64,000 nucleotides of DNA from Nitrospira_D sp035465795 (GTDB lineage Bacteria; Nitrospirota; Nitrospiria; Nitrospirales; Nitrospiraceae), in the NCBI RefSeq assembly GCF_049546785.1, contig NZ_JBMWAN010000005.1, forward strand, positions 186,001 to 250,000. The letters are read 5' to 3'. A program made the position numbers and the translations under genes. Numbering within the stretch: the first letter of the stretch is position 1; each line of letters opens with the position of its first letter. Shown in pieces: positions 35,264 to 44,247 of this stretch. The notes beneath the pieces are model-generated. The model ran no database searches, was not told the origin of the DNA, and saw only the letters and a program-made list of their open reading frames with translations.

Positions 35264-36295
35264 TCACAAAGCAAACTGCCGGGCCAGTTCACTCGGCTTA
35301 AAGACGCCCCGTTCGGTGATGATGCCGGTGATCAACTCGGCCGGTGTCACATCGAAGGCGGGATTGTAGACGGCCACACCGGTCGGTGCGATGGGATGGC
35401 TTCCGTGAATGGTGGTGACTTCGAGGGGGTTGCGTTGCTCGATCGGAACATCCGCACCGGTCTTGGTTTTGAGGTCGATTGTAGAATACGGAGCCGCGAC
35501 ATAGAACGGGATTCCATGCGCCTTGGCCAGCACCGCCACCGAGTAGGTGCCGATCTTATTCGCCACATCGCCGTTGGCGGCGATACGGTCGGCGCCCACG
35601 ACACAGAGCTGAATTTTTCCCTGGCGCATGAGCGAGCCGGCCATACTGTCAGTGATGAGCGTCACGGGAATCTGATCCTGCATCAGCTCCCAGGCCGTGA
35701 GTCTCGCTCCCTGTAACACCGGCCTGGTCTCATCGGCAATCACCTGAATCTGTTTCCCCTGCTCCCAGGCTGCCCGGATCACCCCAAGCGCCGTGCCATA
35801 TCCCGCCGTGGCTAATGCACCGGCATTACAATGGGTCAGGACCGTTTGCCCGTCCTTGATCAGACCCGCGCCATGCTTACCAATCGCTTTGCAGAGAGCG
35901 ATGTCTTCCTCAAGAATGGCTTGCGCTTCAATGATGAGCGAGGCTTTGGCGGAGGCGATCGGCTGGCCGGCCAGGGACGCCAGCTTCTTCTTCATGCGCT
36001 CGATCGCCCAGAAGAGATTCACGGCCGTCGGCCTGGTTGCAGCCAGGTGATCACAGATGGCCGCAACCGCCTGAGAAAAACCGGAGAAGTCTGCGCCCCC
36101 AATAGCCTGTGCACCGAGCGCCACCCCAAGGGCCGCCGTGACTCCGATCGCAGGCGCGCCCCTCACTTTCAATCCCCGAATAGCATCGGCGACTGCCCGA
36201 TAGTCCCGGCAGTCAAGAAACTCGACATGCTCCGGCAACCGGCTCTGGTCAAGCAACCGGACGACGCCGTCTTTCCATTCAACAGTGGGAACCAT
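35264..36295 (-). CDS. mtnA: S-methyl-5-thioribose-1-phosphate isomerase
   Basis: A 343-residue enzyme of methionine salvage that isomerises methylthioribose-1-phosphate to the ribulose form. Catalytic Cys156 lies in LTHCNAGALATAGYGTA and Asp236 in VVGADRIAANGD. The RGAPAIGV motif near residue 45 is the phosphate-binding loop. The fold is shared with eIF2B alpha subunits, but the active-site residues here fit MtnA. Other salvage genes are not adjacent. Confidence 0.94.
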   Translation of the reverse strand: MVPTVEWKDGVVRLLDQSRLPEHVEFLDCRDYRAVADAIRGLKVRGAPAIGVTAALGVALGAQAIGGADFSGFSQAVAAICDHLAATRPTAVNLFWAIERMKKKLASLAGQPIASAKASLIIEAQAILEEDIALCKAIGKHGAGLIKDGQTVLTHCNAGALATAGYGTALGVIRAAWEQGKQIQVIADETRPVLQGARLTAWELMQDQIPVTLITDSMAGSLMRQGKIQLCVVGADRIAANGDVANKIGTYSVAVLAKAHGIPFYVAAPYSTIDLKTKTGADVPIEQRNPLEVTTIHGSHPIAPTGVAVYNPAFDVTPAELITGIITERGVFKPSELARQFAL

Positions 36296-36388
36296 TGCGC
36301 CCTTGTATCGTGATTAGTGAAGAAGTGCAAGACGGGAGAGGGTTCGTCAGAACCGGGCGTTCGAACCGTATCGCGCGCGGTCAGCGGA

Positions 36389-36583
36389 TTACGCCCGCGC
36401 AATCCGCTTCTTGTGTGGGACAACCTGCAGCACCGGAGACGGGGCCGGAGTATGCTTGGACAATTCCCGCTCCAGCATCGCGCGAATAAATCCGCTGGCC
36501 GTGTAGCCTTGCTGTTTGAGCGCATCGAGCTGGTGCTTCAGTTCTTCCGGAAGTTGGATCACAATACGAACGAGATTGGCCAT
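36389..36583 (-). CDS. Small ribbon-helix-helix-like protein
   Basis: A 64-residue protein starting at ATG 36583, behind GGAGGAG. It begins VRIVIQLPEELKHQLDALKQQG and continues ASGFIRAMLERELS, the pattern of a beta strand followed by two helices seen in CopG/Arc-type DNA-binding proteins. The last 20 residues are a basic tail. No toxin gene is adjacent, so it is more likely a stand-alone regulator than an antitoxin. Confidence 0.65.
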   Translation of the reverse strand: MANLVRIVIQLPEELKHQLDALKQQGYTASGFIRAMLERELSKHTPAPSPVLQVVPHKKRIARA

Positions 36584-36729
36584 GATACGCACGCTCCTCC
36601 GATCTTTACATCCCTATGAAGAGGCAGGTCTGCACATGCCATGCCTTGGAACAACCAGGGCTAACCGCATGGTAAGGTGAGGAAACATGGGCACTTAGGC
36701 GAGAGTCTCACTTGGGAGGAGGTAGAACA

Positions 36730-36798
36730 ATGGACAAACTTCGTCATCTCGCCTCTTGCACTGTTCAAAAAGCGAACCTTGAACCATCCATACGTTAG
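36730..36798 (+). CDS. Possible 22-codon small ORF
   Basis: An ATG at 36730 follows an excellent ribosome-binding site (GGAGGAGGTAGAACA) and opens 22 codons (beginning MDKLRHLASCTVQ) to a TAG at 36796. It lies in the 240-base gap between the RHH gene and the comEC end. No family is recognised and it could be a chance ORF or the remnant of a longer gene. Confidence 0.25.
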   Translation: MDKLRHLASCTVQKANLEPSIR

Positions 36799-36824
36799 GG
36801 ATACGAGTTTAGCTGGCTGGAGAC

Positions 36825-39359
36825 CTACAAGCCGCTCCGCTGGCGCCAGAGTCGCTGCCAATTCTCCAACTCGGCTTGCCACACAGGGCTCTCCAGGTTA
36901 GTGGGACGCAAGATCACATCGCGCGTCCGCTGGATACGAACCTCAGCTGTCGAAATCCGGCCGGTGACGATGATCGCGCCGTCGAGATCTGTCCGATAAA
37001 CCTCACTCCCCTTCCCCGCATAGGCGTCGAGAACGGCTTGAACCGGATGTCCGTATGCATTATGCCGACCGACCGAAATGACGGCATGGCGAGGATGAAC
37101 ACGCGCCACCCACTCCTGATCCAGCGAACTCCGGCCACCATGATGCGGAACCTTCAGAACCGTCACCGGAGATATTCCCGCCGCAGCCAACCGGCGCAAC
37201 CCCTCGGACTCGACATCCGCCGCAAACAGAATGGCATGGGCACCACACTCAAGCTGCGTGACGATCGAGTGATTATTCAGCTGCGTGCCGCTGACTGACG
37301 AAGCAACCGGCCTTGCCGCATCGCTCTCAAAGGGATTCAAGACGGCAAGCTGGCAGCCTCCGGAAGACACAATATCCTGACCGCGGCTTGCCCGGCGATC
37401 GAGCACCTTTTGCTCCCACACTACGCGACGAAGATCTTCAAACAGCGGCTCGTGCCGTTCAACACCGGCATGCCAATATTCCCGGACCTCAAAGTGGCGA
37501 AGGATCCAGGGCAGTCCCCCGACATGGTCTAGTTGGGGATGCGTGGCGATGACAGCATCGAGTTTTCGGATGCCGTGATTCCAGAGAAAGGGCCCGACGA
37601 CCCCACGCCCGACATCGAAACGCTCGTACTTTGCCCCGCCGTCGATCAGCACGACCTTCTCATCCGGCAATTCAATCACGGCGCTGTCTCCCTGACCAAC
37701 ATCTAAAAACGTGACCCGCCACCGATCCTCGTCGAAGGCGGGACTCCCCTCCCACCCCCACAGGCACGTCGCGCTGAACAGCATGGTTAGACCAAAAACA
37801 CGGCATCGTTGCCCCGCAGTTATCCCCACTGCCATCAGGAGTCCTCCATAGAACAATCCGATGACGGGCACAGACGGAGCCGATACTCGCCAGTCGGTCA
37901 CAGGCCAAGACGCGATCCAGTGAAGCCCTCCCACCAGCCATTCGATGAGCCGTTGCTGCACCATGCCGAGCGAAAGCCCGTCGATCCCGAACACCAGTGT
38001 CCAGGCGGCCGTCAGTAATCCAAGGGGGACAAACACAAACCCTGTCAACGGCACCGCCACCATATTGGTCAGCACCCCGATCCAAGGAATTTGGTTGAAA
38101 TACCAGGCCACCAGCGGAGTCGTCACAATCGTGACCGCCACACTGAGAACCACAGCTTCACGAGCGGCTCGACGATAGCGTTCCCACCGTGTCTCCTCTC
38201 GCTGGTCCGCATCAGCCGGTCGAGACCTGTGCCACTCCGCCACCTGCACGATCGCAAGCACAGACAGAAATGAAAGCTGGAAAGAAATGTCACCGATGGC
38301 GCGAGGGTCGTGGAGAACGATCACCACCGCGGCCCCGGCTAGCGCGTGAAACAGGTACCGTTCTGAACCGACCCACACCGCCGCCAGTCCCGCGGTAATC
38401 ATGATCCACGCGCGAAGCGTGGCGGTCTCTGCCCCGGCCAGCAGCGCATAGAGGGCCACTCCAGCCCACGTCACGAAGATGGCGCAGCGGGTTGGAGTGA
38501 GTCGTCTCGACAGATCCAGAAGCACCGGTGCCGGCAATTGCACCACCATCCATCTGACTAGGCCGAACAGAACGATCGCGATCAATCCCAGATGCGACCC
38601 AGAGATCGACAGGAGATGCACCGTCCCCGTCACCATGAACCATTCCTGAACATCTTCCTGCAAATACCCCCGTTCGCCGATGATCATCCCGAGAAATATC
38701 CCGAGTGCCGGCTGACTCAACGTCCGTAAGGCCGCCTCATGAATAGTCCCTCGCCATCGATCGATCAGCCCCCATCCGGCCCACCACCAACTCGTCGATC
38801 CCGGCTCCAGCACCCGGACCGCCTCACGTCCCGTTACCGTTGCCACGGCATCGATCCCTTGACGTTCTACGTAGGCGGCATAATCGAATCCTCCCGGGTT
38901 CAAGGATCCCGTAGGCCTCCTCAGCTTGGATCGAAAGGCAATTCGATCGCCATGGAACAACGGACTCCCCGGATCACGCCAGGTGAGTCGAACCGTCTTC
39001 GGCGCAACCTTGTGCTTCCCTGGCGATTCGATTCTGACAAGCAGAGTGACACGATGTGGTGCATGCTGCACAGGCCCAATGATTCGCCCGGTCCTTAGCT
39101 CACCCACATCGACCGGCGTCTCATCGACAGGATGAGGCATGGCGGGTGGCGGGACGACCGATACCCAATACACGATACCCAGCAGCAGTGCCGCATATCC
39201 TTTCGTCGCAGGCGATGACTCCATGACCCCGGCCCGTTCGGCAATCCACATGCCCAGGATCGACAGGACTAGAACGAGAGCGACTGAGACGGGAAAGAAC
39301 GGAAGAAGAGCCCCGAGAACAAGACCGGTGAGAAAGGCGGCACAGAGGGACGGCAGCAT
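36825..39359 (-). CDS. comEC: ComEC/Rec2-family DNA-uptake channel
   Basis: An 844-residue inner-membrane protein. Two or three N-terminal helices are followed by an OB-fold domain (about 90-180), the Competence domain with about eight helices (about 215-545, signature SISGSHLGLIAIVLFGL), and a C-terminal metallo-beta-lactamase-type nuclease domain (FLDVGQGDSAVIELPDEKV, then ATHPQLDHVGGL with metal-binding His and Asp). It takes single-stranded DNA into the cytoplasm and may degrade the other strand. Together with the comEA-like gene it suggests natural competence, though type IV pilus genes are not in the window. Confidence 0.92.
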   Translation of the reverse strand: MLPSLCAAFLTGLVLGALLPFFPVSVALVLVLSILGMWIAERAGVMESSPATKGYAALLLGIVYWVSVVPPPAMPHPVDETPVDVGELRTGRIIGPVQHAPHRVTLLVRIESPGKHKVAPKTVRLTWRDPGSPLFHGDRIAFRSKLRRPTGSLNPGGFDYAAYVERQGIDAVATVTGREAVRVLEPGSTSWWWAGWGLIDRWRGTIHEAALRTLSQPALGIFLGMIIGERGYLQEDVQEWFMVTGTVHLLSISGSHLGLIAIVLFGLVRWMVVQLPAPVLLDLSRRLTPTRCAIFVTWAGVALYALLAGAETATLRAWIMITAGLAAVWVGSERYLFHALAGAAVVIVLHDPRAIGDISFQLSFLSVLAIVQVAEWHRSRPADADQREETRWERYRRAAREAVVLSVAVTIVTTPLVAWYFNQIPWIGVLTNMVAVPLTGFVFVPLGLLTAAWTLVFGIDGLSLGMVQQRLIEWLVGGLHWIASWPVTDWRVSAPSVPVIGLFYGGLLMAVGITAGQRCRVFGLTMLFSATCLWGWEGSPAFDEDRWRVTFLDVGQGDSAVIELPDEKVVLIDGGAKYERFDVGRGVVGPFLWNHGIRKLDAVIATHPQLDHVGGLPWILRHFEVREYWHAGVERHEPLFEDLRRVVWEQKVLDRRASRGQDIVSSGGCQLAVLNPFESDAARPVASSVSGTQLNNHSIVTQLECGAHAILFAADVESEGLRRLAAAGISPVTVLKVPHHGGRSSLDQEWVARVHPRHAVISVGRHNAYGHPVQAVLDAYAGKGSEVYRTDLDGAIIVTGRISTAEVRIQRTRDVILRPTNLESPVWQAELENWQRLWRQRSGL

Positions 39360-39389
39360 AAGCCTTCCCGCAACAAGAAAGAATGAACC

Positions 39390-40739
39390 TCAGCAGAGAT
39401 GCCTGCGCACAAGACGGGCAAGATCCTCCGCCACCTCTTTGATCTCGGCAGCCCGCTCACCCTCGACCATGATTCGAAGCAGCGGCTCCGTCCCCGAATA
39501 GCGGACCACGATGCGGCCGCTGCCATTCAGACGACGCTCGCTTTCCCGAATCGCCCGGTCGATATCCGGCACGGATTCCAGATTAGGCTTCTGCTTGACG
39601 GTCACATTGAGGAGAATCTGGGGAACCGCCGACATCGCCGAAGCCAGTTCCGACAGCGACTTCCCCGACCGCTTCATCAATGAAATCATTTGCAAGGCTG
39701 AAATCAGACCGTCTCCGGTGGTGTTATGATCCAGAAAGATAAAGTGGCCGGATTGCTCGCCGCCAAAATTATACCCGTCCGCCAGCATCCGCTCGAGCAG
39801 ATAGCGGTCTCCGACCGGAGTCCTGAGCAACGTAATACCTGCCTTCGCCATCGACAACTCCAGGCCGAAGTTGCTCATGACGGTCCCGACCATGGTCTGC
39901 TTGGCCAAGAGCCCGTTCTGGTGCAAGTCGAGCCCCAAGGCGGCCATCACATGATCGCCGTCGATGATCGTCCCTTGTTCGCAGACAAAAATGGCCCGGT
40001 CGGCATCGCCGTCCAGCGCAATCCCGATGTCCGCCTGATGGCGGCGCACCGCCTCTTGCAATTGTTCCGGATGCACCGCGCCGCATCCGGCATTGATGTT
40101 CATGCCGTTCGGCTCATTCCCGATGACTTCGACCTTGGCTCCAAGCTCGCGCAATACTTTTGGGGCCAGCTTGTACGCCGCTCCGTTCGCACAATCGACC
40201 ACCAGCTTGATGCCTTGAAAATCAAGGTCCTTCGGCAACGACCGCTTGGCAAACTCGATATAGCGCCCCTCCGCATCATCGATACGAAAGGCTTTGCCGA
40301 TCAGATCCGCCGTCGGACGAAGGTGACTGATCTCGTTGGAGACAATCAATTCCTCAATCCGCGCTTCCATCTCATCCGGCAGCTTGAAACCGTCCTTGGA
40401 AAAAAACTTGATCCCGTTGTCCTGGTAGGCATTGTGCGAGGCTGAAATGACCACCCCCGCGTCGGCACGGAGGCTTCTCGTCAAAAAAGCAATGGCCGGG
40501 GTGGGCATCGGACCCACGAGCAACACATCGACGCCCATCGAGCAGATTCCCGCAGTCAGGGCCGACTCCAGCATATACCCGGAAATTCTCGTGTCCTTCC
40601 CGATGACTATTTGATGCCGGCCGGCGCGCCGCATAAACAAATGGGCAGCCGCCCGCCCCAGCTGCATCGCCGTCTCACTGGTCATCGGTTCAAGATTGGC
40701 GACCCCTCGTATCCCGTCAGTTCCAAATAATTTACGCAT
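39390..40739 (-). CDS. glmM: Phosphoglucosamine mutase
   Basis: A 449-residue enzyme that converts glucosamine-6-phosphate to glucosamine-1-phosphate for peptidoglycan and LPS. The phospho-serine is Ser101 in GVVISASHNAYQDNG, the metal loop is DGDADR, and the sugar-binding loop is GGEQSGH. The N-terminal LFGTDGIRG is typical. Its start overlaps the folP stop by 8 bases. Confidence 0.96.
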   Translation of the reverse strand: MRKLFGTDGIRGVANLEPMTSETAMQLGRAAAHLFMRRAGRHQIVIGKDTRISGYMLESALTAGICSMGVDVLLVGPMPTPAIAFLTRSLRADAGVVISASHNAYQDNGIKFFSKDGFKLPDEMEARIEELIVSNEISHLRPTADLIGKAFRIDDAEGRYIEFAKRSLPKDLDFQGIKLVVDCANGAAYKLAPKVLRELGAKVEVIGNEPNGMNINAGCGAVHPEQLQEAVRRHQADIGIALDGDADRAIFVCEQGTIIDGDHVMAALGLDLHQNGLLAKQTMVGTVMSNFGLELSMAKAGITLLRTPVGDRYLLERMLADGYNFGGEQSGHFIFLDHNTTGDGLISALQMISLMKRSGKSLSELASAMSAVPQILLNVTVKQKPNLESVPDIDRAIRESERRLNGSGRIVVRYSGTEPLLRIMVEGERAAEIKEVAEDLARLVRRHLC

Positions 40740-41604
40740 AACCTTCCCGTTTCAAGGAAACCGCAACCGCTTTCATTGCAGCGGCCACTTTCACCACATC
40801 CAGCATTTCCGCCACGTCGTGCACCCGGAGAATGTCCGCCCCCCGATCCACGGCCAATGCGACCGCAGCGGCAGTTCCCCAGATTCGGTCCTCCACAGGC
40901 CGGTCCAGGATCTTTCCAAGAAACGCTTTGCGCGAAACCCCGACGAGGATCGGGCGATTCAAGCCCCTGAATGCCGACAGCCGATTAAGTAATTGCACAT
41001 TATGGTCTTGCAGCTTACCAAAACCAATCCCCGGATCAAGCACGATATGGCTTTTGGCAATTCCTGCCTGCTCGGCGGCATCAACCCGCGCTGCAAAGAA
41101 CTCACAGACCTCCGACACCACATCCTCATACTGTGGTGCCTGCTGCATGGTCTCCGGCATCCCCTGCATATGCATCAGGACCGCTCCGGCCCCGGTACGG
41201 GCTATGACGGACGCCATCTCCGGATCAAATCGTAAGGCCGTCACATCGTTCACAATGGACGCACCGGCATCGATCGCGGCCTGGGCGACCCGCGCCTTCA
41301 TCGTATCGACTGAAATAGGAATAGGAACACGCTTGGCAAGACTTGTAATCAGAGGAATGAGCCGCCGAAGCTCCTCGTCTGCATCGACCGGGGACGCACC
41401 CGGCCTCGTAGATTCCGCACCGACATCCAGAATATCCGCGCCCTGCGCGACCAAATCCATCCCGTGGCCCAAGGCCTTCTCGGGATCGAGGAACCGCCCT
41501 CCGTCAGAAAAAGAGTCCGGCGTTACGTTCACGATACCCATAATGAGGGGCCTCGCGCCGACATCAATTCGCCGTCCTCTCGCCAGCCACGTACGGCGCT
41601 CCAC
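40732..41604 (-). CDS. folP: Dihydropteroate synthase
   Basis: A 290-residue TIM-barrel enzyme that condenses p-aminobenzoate with dihydropterin pyrophosphate in folate synthesis. It shows MGIVNVTPDSFSDGG, DVGAESTRPGA and GVSRKAFLG, the substrate loops of the family. GTG 41604 with a GGGGG site is chosen; the frame extends to a TTG at 41625 that lacks a ribosome site. It lies between ftsH and glmM in the long minus-strand run. Confidence 0.94.
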   Translation of the reverse strand: MERRTWLARGRRIDVGARPLIMGIVNVTPDSFSDGGRFLDPEKALGHGMDLVAQGADILDVGAESTRPGASPVDADEELRRLIPLITSLAKRVPIPISVDTMKARVAQAAIDAGASIVNDVTALRFDPEMASVIARTGAGAVLMHMQGMPETMQQAPQYEDVVSEVCEFFAARVDAAEQAGIAKSHIVLDPGIGFGKLQDHNVQLLNRLSAFRGLNRPILVGVSRKAFLGKILDRPVEDRIWGTAAAVALAVDRGADILRVHDVAEMLDVVKVAAAMKAVAVSLKREGYA

Positions 41605-41744
41605 TGTGCCCCCGTCAAGAGTCAAAAATCGGCAGACATGCGTGAGATCGTGCCGAGCAGGATTTGCATCGCTTCAGACACCCTCAAACGAGAGAAGACC
41701 TGAGTCTCTCTCCTACTGATGATGTCTGACCCGATACGGTCGCC

Positions 41745-41770
41745 GCGCTTCAGGTGCCCCCGTGAAGCGC
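41745..41770 (-). other. Stem-loop downstream of ftsH
   Basis: A perfect 8-base-pair inverted repeat (41745-41752 with 41763-41770) with a 10-base loop, in the gap between the ftsH stop and folP. No U-run follows on the minus strand, so it is a weak candidate for termination or a message-stabilising hairpin. Confidence 0.35.
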
Positions 41771-41788
41771 AGCGAAAGCTGATAGAGC

Positions 41789-43600
41789 CTAGGCGGGAAC
41801 CGTCTGAGAGGTGGCTTGCAAGAGAATCTGGTCGATCTCCGGCGCATCGAGCACTTCTTTTTCGAGCAATGCCTCGGCCAGCGCCTTGAGACTCGTCATA
41901 TGTTCGGTCAACAGGCGTTTGGCCCGCTCATAGTTTTCCGTTACCAGACGCCGGACTTCATGATCAATTTCCAGCGCAACCTGCTCGCTGAAATCACGCT
42001 TCGTGGCAATTTCACGCCCCAGGAAAATCTCTTCCTCTTTTCGGCCGAACGTCAAGGGCCCCAATTTTTCACTCATGCCCCATTCGCATACCATCTTGCG
42101 GGCCAAATCGGTGGCCCGTTCAAGATCGTTGCCGGCGCCGGTGGTGACATGATGCAAGACCAGTTCTTCGGCAACCCGTCCGCCCATCAAGATGGCCAGA
42201 TTGTTGTAGAGAAAGTCTTTGGAGTAGTTGTGCCGGTCGTCCGTCGGCAATTGCATCGTGACGCCCAACGCTCGCCCGCGGGGAATAATCGTGACCTTGT
42301 GGACGGGATCCGTTCCCGGCAACAGCTTGGCCATCAACGCATGGCCCGCCTCATGATAGGCCGTTGTCCGTTTCTCCTCGTCGGTGAGCACCAAACTCTT
42401 CCGTTCGGCGCCCATCAAAACTTTATCCTTGGCCATCTCAAAATCGATGACTTCGACTTCCTTCTTGTTCAGACGGGCAGCCCACAAGGCCGCTTCGTTG
42501 ACCAGGTTTTCAAGATCTGCGCCGGAGAATCCCGGCGTCCCCCGGGCAATCTTTTCCAGCTCGACATTTGCCGCAACCGGGACCTTCTTCGTGTGAACCT
42601 TGAGAATTTCCGTACGGCCACGCAGGTCAGGGCGATTGACCACGACTTGCCGGTCGAACCGTCCTGGACGCAGCAACGCCGGATCCAGCACGTCAGGCCG
42701 GTTGGTCGCCGCGATCAGGATGACGCCCTCGGTCGTATCGAACCCGTCCATTTCAACCAGGAGCTGGTTCAACGTCTGCTCGCGCTCATCATGTCCGCCG
42801 CCCAATCCGGCTCCGCGCAGACGCCCCACGGCGTCGATTTCATCTATAAAGATGATGCAGGGAGCATGCTTTTTCCCCTGTTCGAAAAGATCACGCACCC
42901 GCGACGCACCGACGCCGACAAACATTTCGACAAAGTCCGACCCGCTGATGCTGAAGAAGGGGACCCCCGCCTCCCCGGCAATGGCCTTGGCCAACAAAGT
43001 CTTCCCCGTTCCAGGAGGCCCCACGATCAGAACCCCTTTAGGAATGCGCCCGCCGAGCTTCTGAAACTTTCTCGGGTCCTTCAAAAACTCGATGATCTCC
43101 AGCACTTCTTCCTTCGCCTCTTCGACCCCGGCGACATCGGAGAACGTGACCTTTTTCCGCTCCTCGGTCAGCAGCCGCGCACGGCTTTTGCCGAACGACA
43201 GGGCCTTATTCCCTCCGATCTGCATCTGACGCATCAGGAAGAACCAGAGTCCGAGGAAGAGAATAAACGGTCCCCACGTCACTAAGAACGTGATGTACCA
43301 CGGGCTTTCATCCGGCGGCTTGACCTCGATCTGGACATCCTTCTCACGAAGAACCTTGACCAGATCGGGATAGTCCGGTGTGAAGGTTCTGATCCTCGTC
43401 TTATCCTTGAGCACCGCGCTGATATGGCTGCCTTTGATAATGGCTCGCTCAACATCGCCCTTATCAATCTTGGCCATGAAATCGCTGAATATGACGTCTT
43501 CTTCGGGGGCATGAGTCGGGACGCTGAACAGATTGAACAGCAGAATCATGAACAACCCGACGACCACCCAAAAGAGCAGGTTCTTGACCCTGGAATTCAT
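41789..43600 (-). CDS. ftsH: ATP-dependent membrane zinc metalloprotease FtsH
   Basis: A 603-residue AAA protease. Two membrane helices (about 8-26 and 104-123) flank a periplasmic domain. The AAA module has Walker A GPPGTGKT (194-201), Walker B IIFIDEID and the second region of homology (NRPDVLDPALLRPGRFD). The zinc motif HEAGH is at 416-420 and the third ligand near EELVLH. It degrades membrane and regulatory proteins. It may control LpxC and hence LPS levels, as in enterobacteria; that is known of the family, not shown here. Confidence 0.97.
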   Translation of the reverse strand: MNSRVKNLLFWVVVGLFMILLFNLFSVPTHAPEEDVIFSDFMAKIDKGDVERAIIKGSHISAVLKDKTRIRTFTPDYPDLVKVLREKDVQIEVKPPDESPWYITFLVTWGPFILFLGLWFFLMRQMQIGGNKALSFGKSRARLLTEERKKVTFSDVAGVEEAKEEVLEIIEFLKDPRKFQKLGGRIPKGVLIVGPPGTGKTLLAKAIAGEAGVPFFSISGSDFVEMFVGVGASRVRDLFEQGKKHAPCIIFIDEIDAVGRLRGAGLGGGHDEREQTLNQLLVEMDGFDTTEGVILIAATNRPDVLDPALLRPGRFDRQVVVNRPDLRGRTEILKVHTKKVPVAANVELEKIARGTPGFSGADLENLVNEAALWAARLNKKEVEVIDFEMAKDKVLMGAERKSLVLTDEEKRTTAYHEAGHALMAKLLPGTDPVHKVTIIPRGRALGVTMQLPTDDRHNYSKDFLYNNLAILMGGRVAEELVLHHVTTGAGNDLERATDLARKMVCEWGMSEKLGPLTFGRKEEEIFLGREIATKRDFSEQVALEIDHEVRRLVTENYERAKRLLTEHMTSLKALAEALLEKEVLDAPEIDQILLQATSQTVPA

Positions 43601-43662
43601 CCAGATCTCCTTGTGGGAACGTTAAAAAAGCGAGCACAACTCCCGATACTGATTGTGGGTGA

Positions 43663-43691
43663 TGTTAACACAGGCCTGTCAAAACTGACAA
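43663..43691 (-). promoter_or_regulatory. Promoter of ftsH
   Basis: Minus-strand TTGTCA (43686-43691), 17 bases, TTAACA (43663-43668) with a TG-type upstream extension. It lies in the 106-base gap between hpt and ftsH, so ftsH can be transcribed independently of the upstream genes. Imperfect inverted repeats (CCCGATA at 43642 and TATCGGG at 43692) flank it. Confidence 0.5.
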
Positions 43692-43706
43692 TATCGGGAC
43701 AAAAGC

Positions 43707-44246
43707 CTACGCCTCTTCATCCACCTGATCAAGAACGGCGAGATAGGGCAGATTGCGGTACTTCTGCTGGTAGTCCAGCCCATACCCCACCACATATTTA
43801 TTGGGGATCTTGAACCCTTCGTAGTCAATCTGAACTTCAACCTCCCTGCGTTCCGGCTTGCTCAGCAGCGTACAAACCTTGATCGACCTGGGCTTCCTTT
43901 TAGAGAGGGTTTTCACGAGATACTGGACCGTCAGACCGGAATCAACGATGTCCTCAACCAACAGCACATCTTTCCCTTTGATCTCCTCGGTGAGCTCGGT
44001 CACGAGCTTGACCTTCCCCGACGTCTTCGCCTTTGATCCGTAACTGGTGACGATGATGAAGTCCACCCGAATCGGGATACGGATCGCACGGGCCAAATCG
44101 GCATAAAAGGCATAGGCCCCCTTGAGCACTCCCACAAGAACCAGATCCTTTCCCGCATAGTCGGTGCTGATCTGCTTCCCCATTTCGCGAATACGGGCAC
44201 GCATTTGCTCCTGAGTCACAACCGGCCGGCCAAACACTCGTTCCAT
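43707..44246 (-). CDS. hpt: Hypoxanthine phosphoribosyltransferase
   Basis: A 179-residue purine-salvage enzyme that joins hypoxanthine or guanine to PRPP. The PRPP-binding motif is LLVEDIVDSGLT and the purine-binding stretch is KVCTLLSKPERREVEVQIDYEGFKIPNK-like (conserved KYVVGYGLD). It starts 1 base after the tilS stop. The tilS-hpt-ftsH order is common in bacteria. Confidence 0.95.
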   Translation of the reverse strand: MERVFGRPVVTQEQMRARIREMGKQISTDYAGKDLVLVGVLKGAYAFYADLARAIRIPIRVDFIIVTSYGSKAKTSGKVKLVTELTEEIKGKDVLLVEDIVDSGLTVQYLVKTLSKRKPRSIKVCTLLSKPERREVEVQIDYEGFKIPNKYVVGYGLDYQQKYRNLPYLAVLDQVDEEA

Positions 44247-44247
44247 C

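Noticed and set aside
36389..36583. RHH protein as the antitoxin of a toxin-antitoxin pair
   Set aside because: No adjacent toxin-like gene; the nearby 22-codon ORF is on the other strand and too short to be a known toxin.
41816..43285. A 489-codon plus-strand open frame opposite ftsH
   Set aside because: It is exactly antisense to a highly conserved protease gene, has no ribosome site or recognisable domain, and reflects the GC-rich codon pattern of ftsH.
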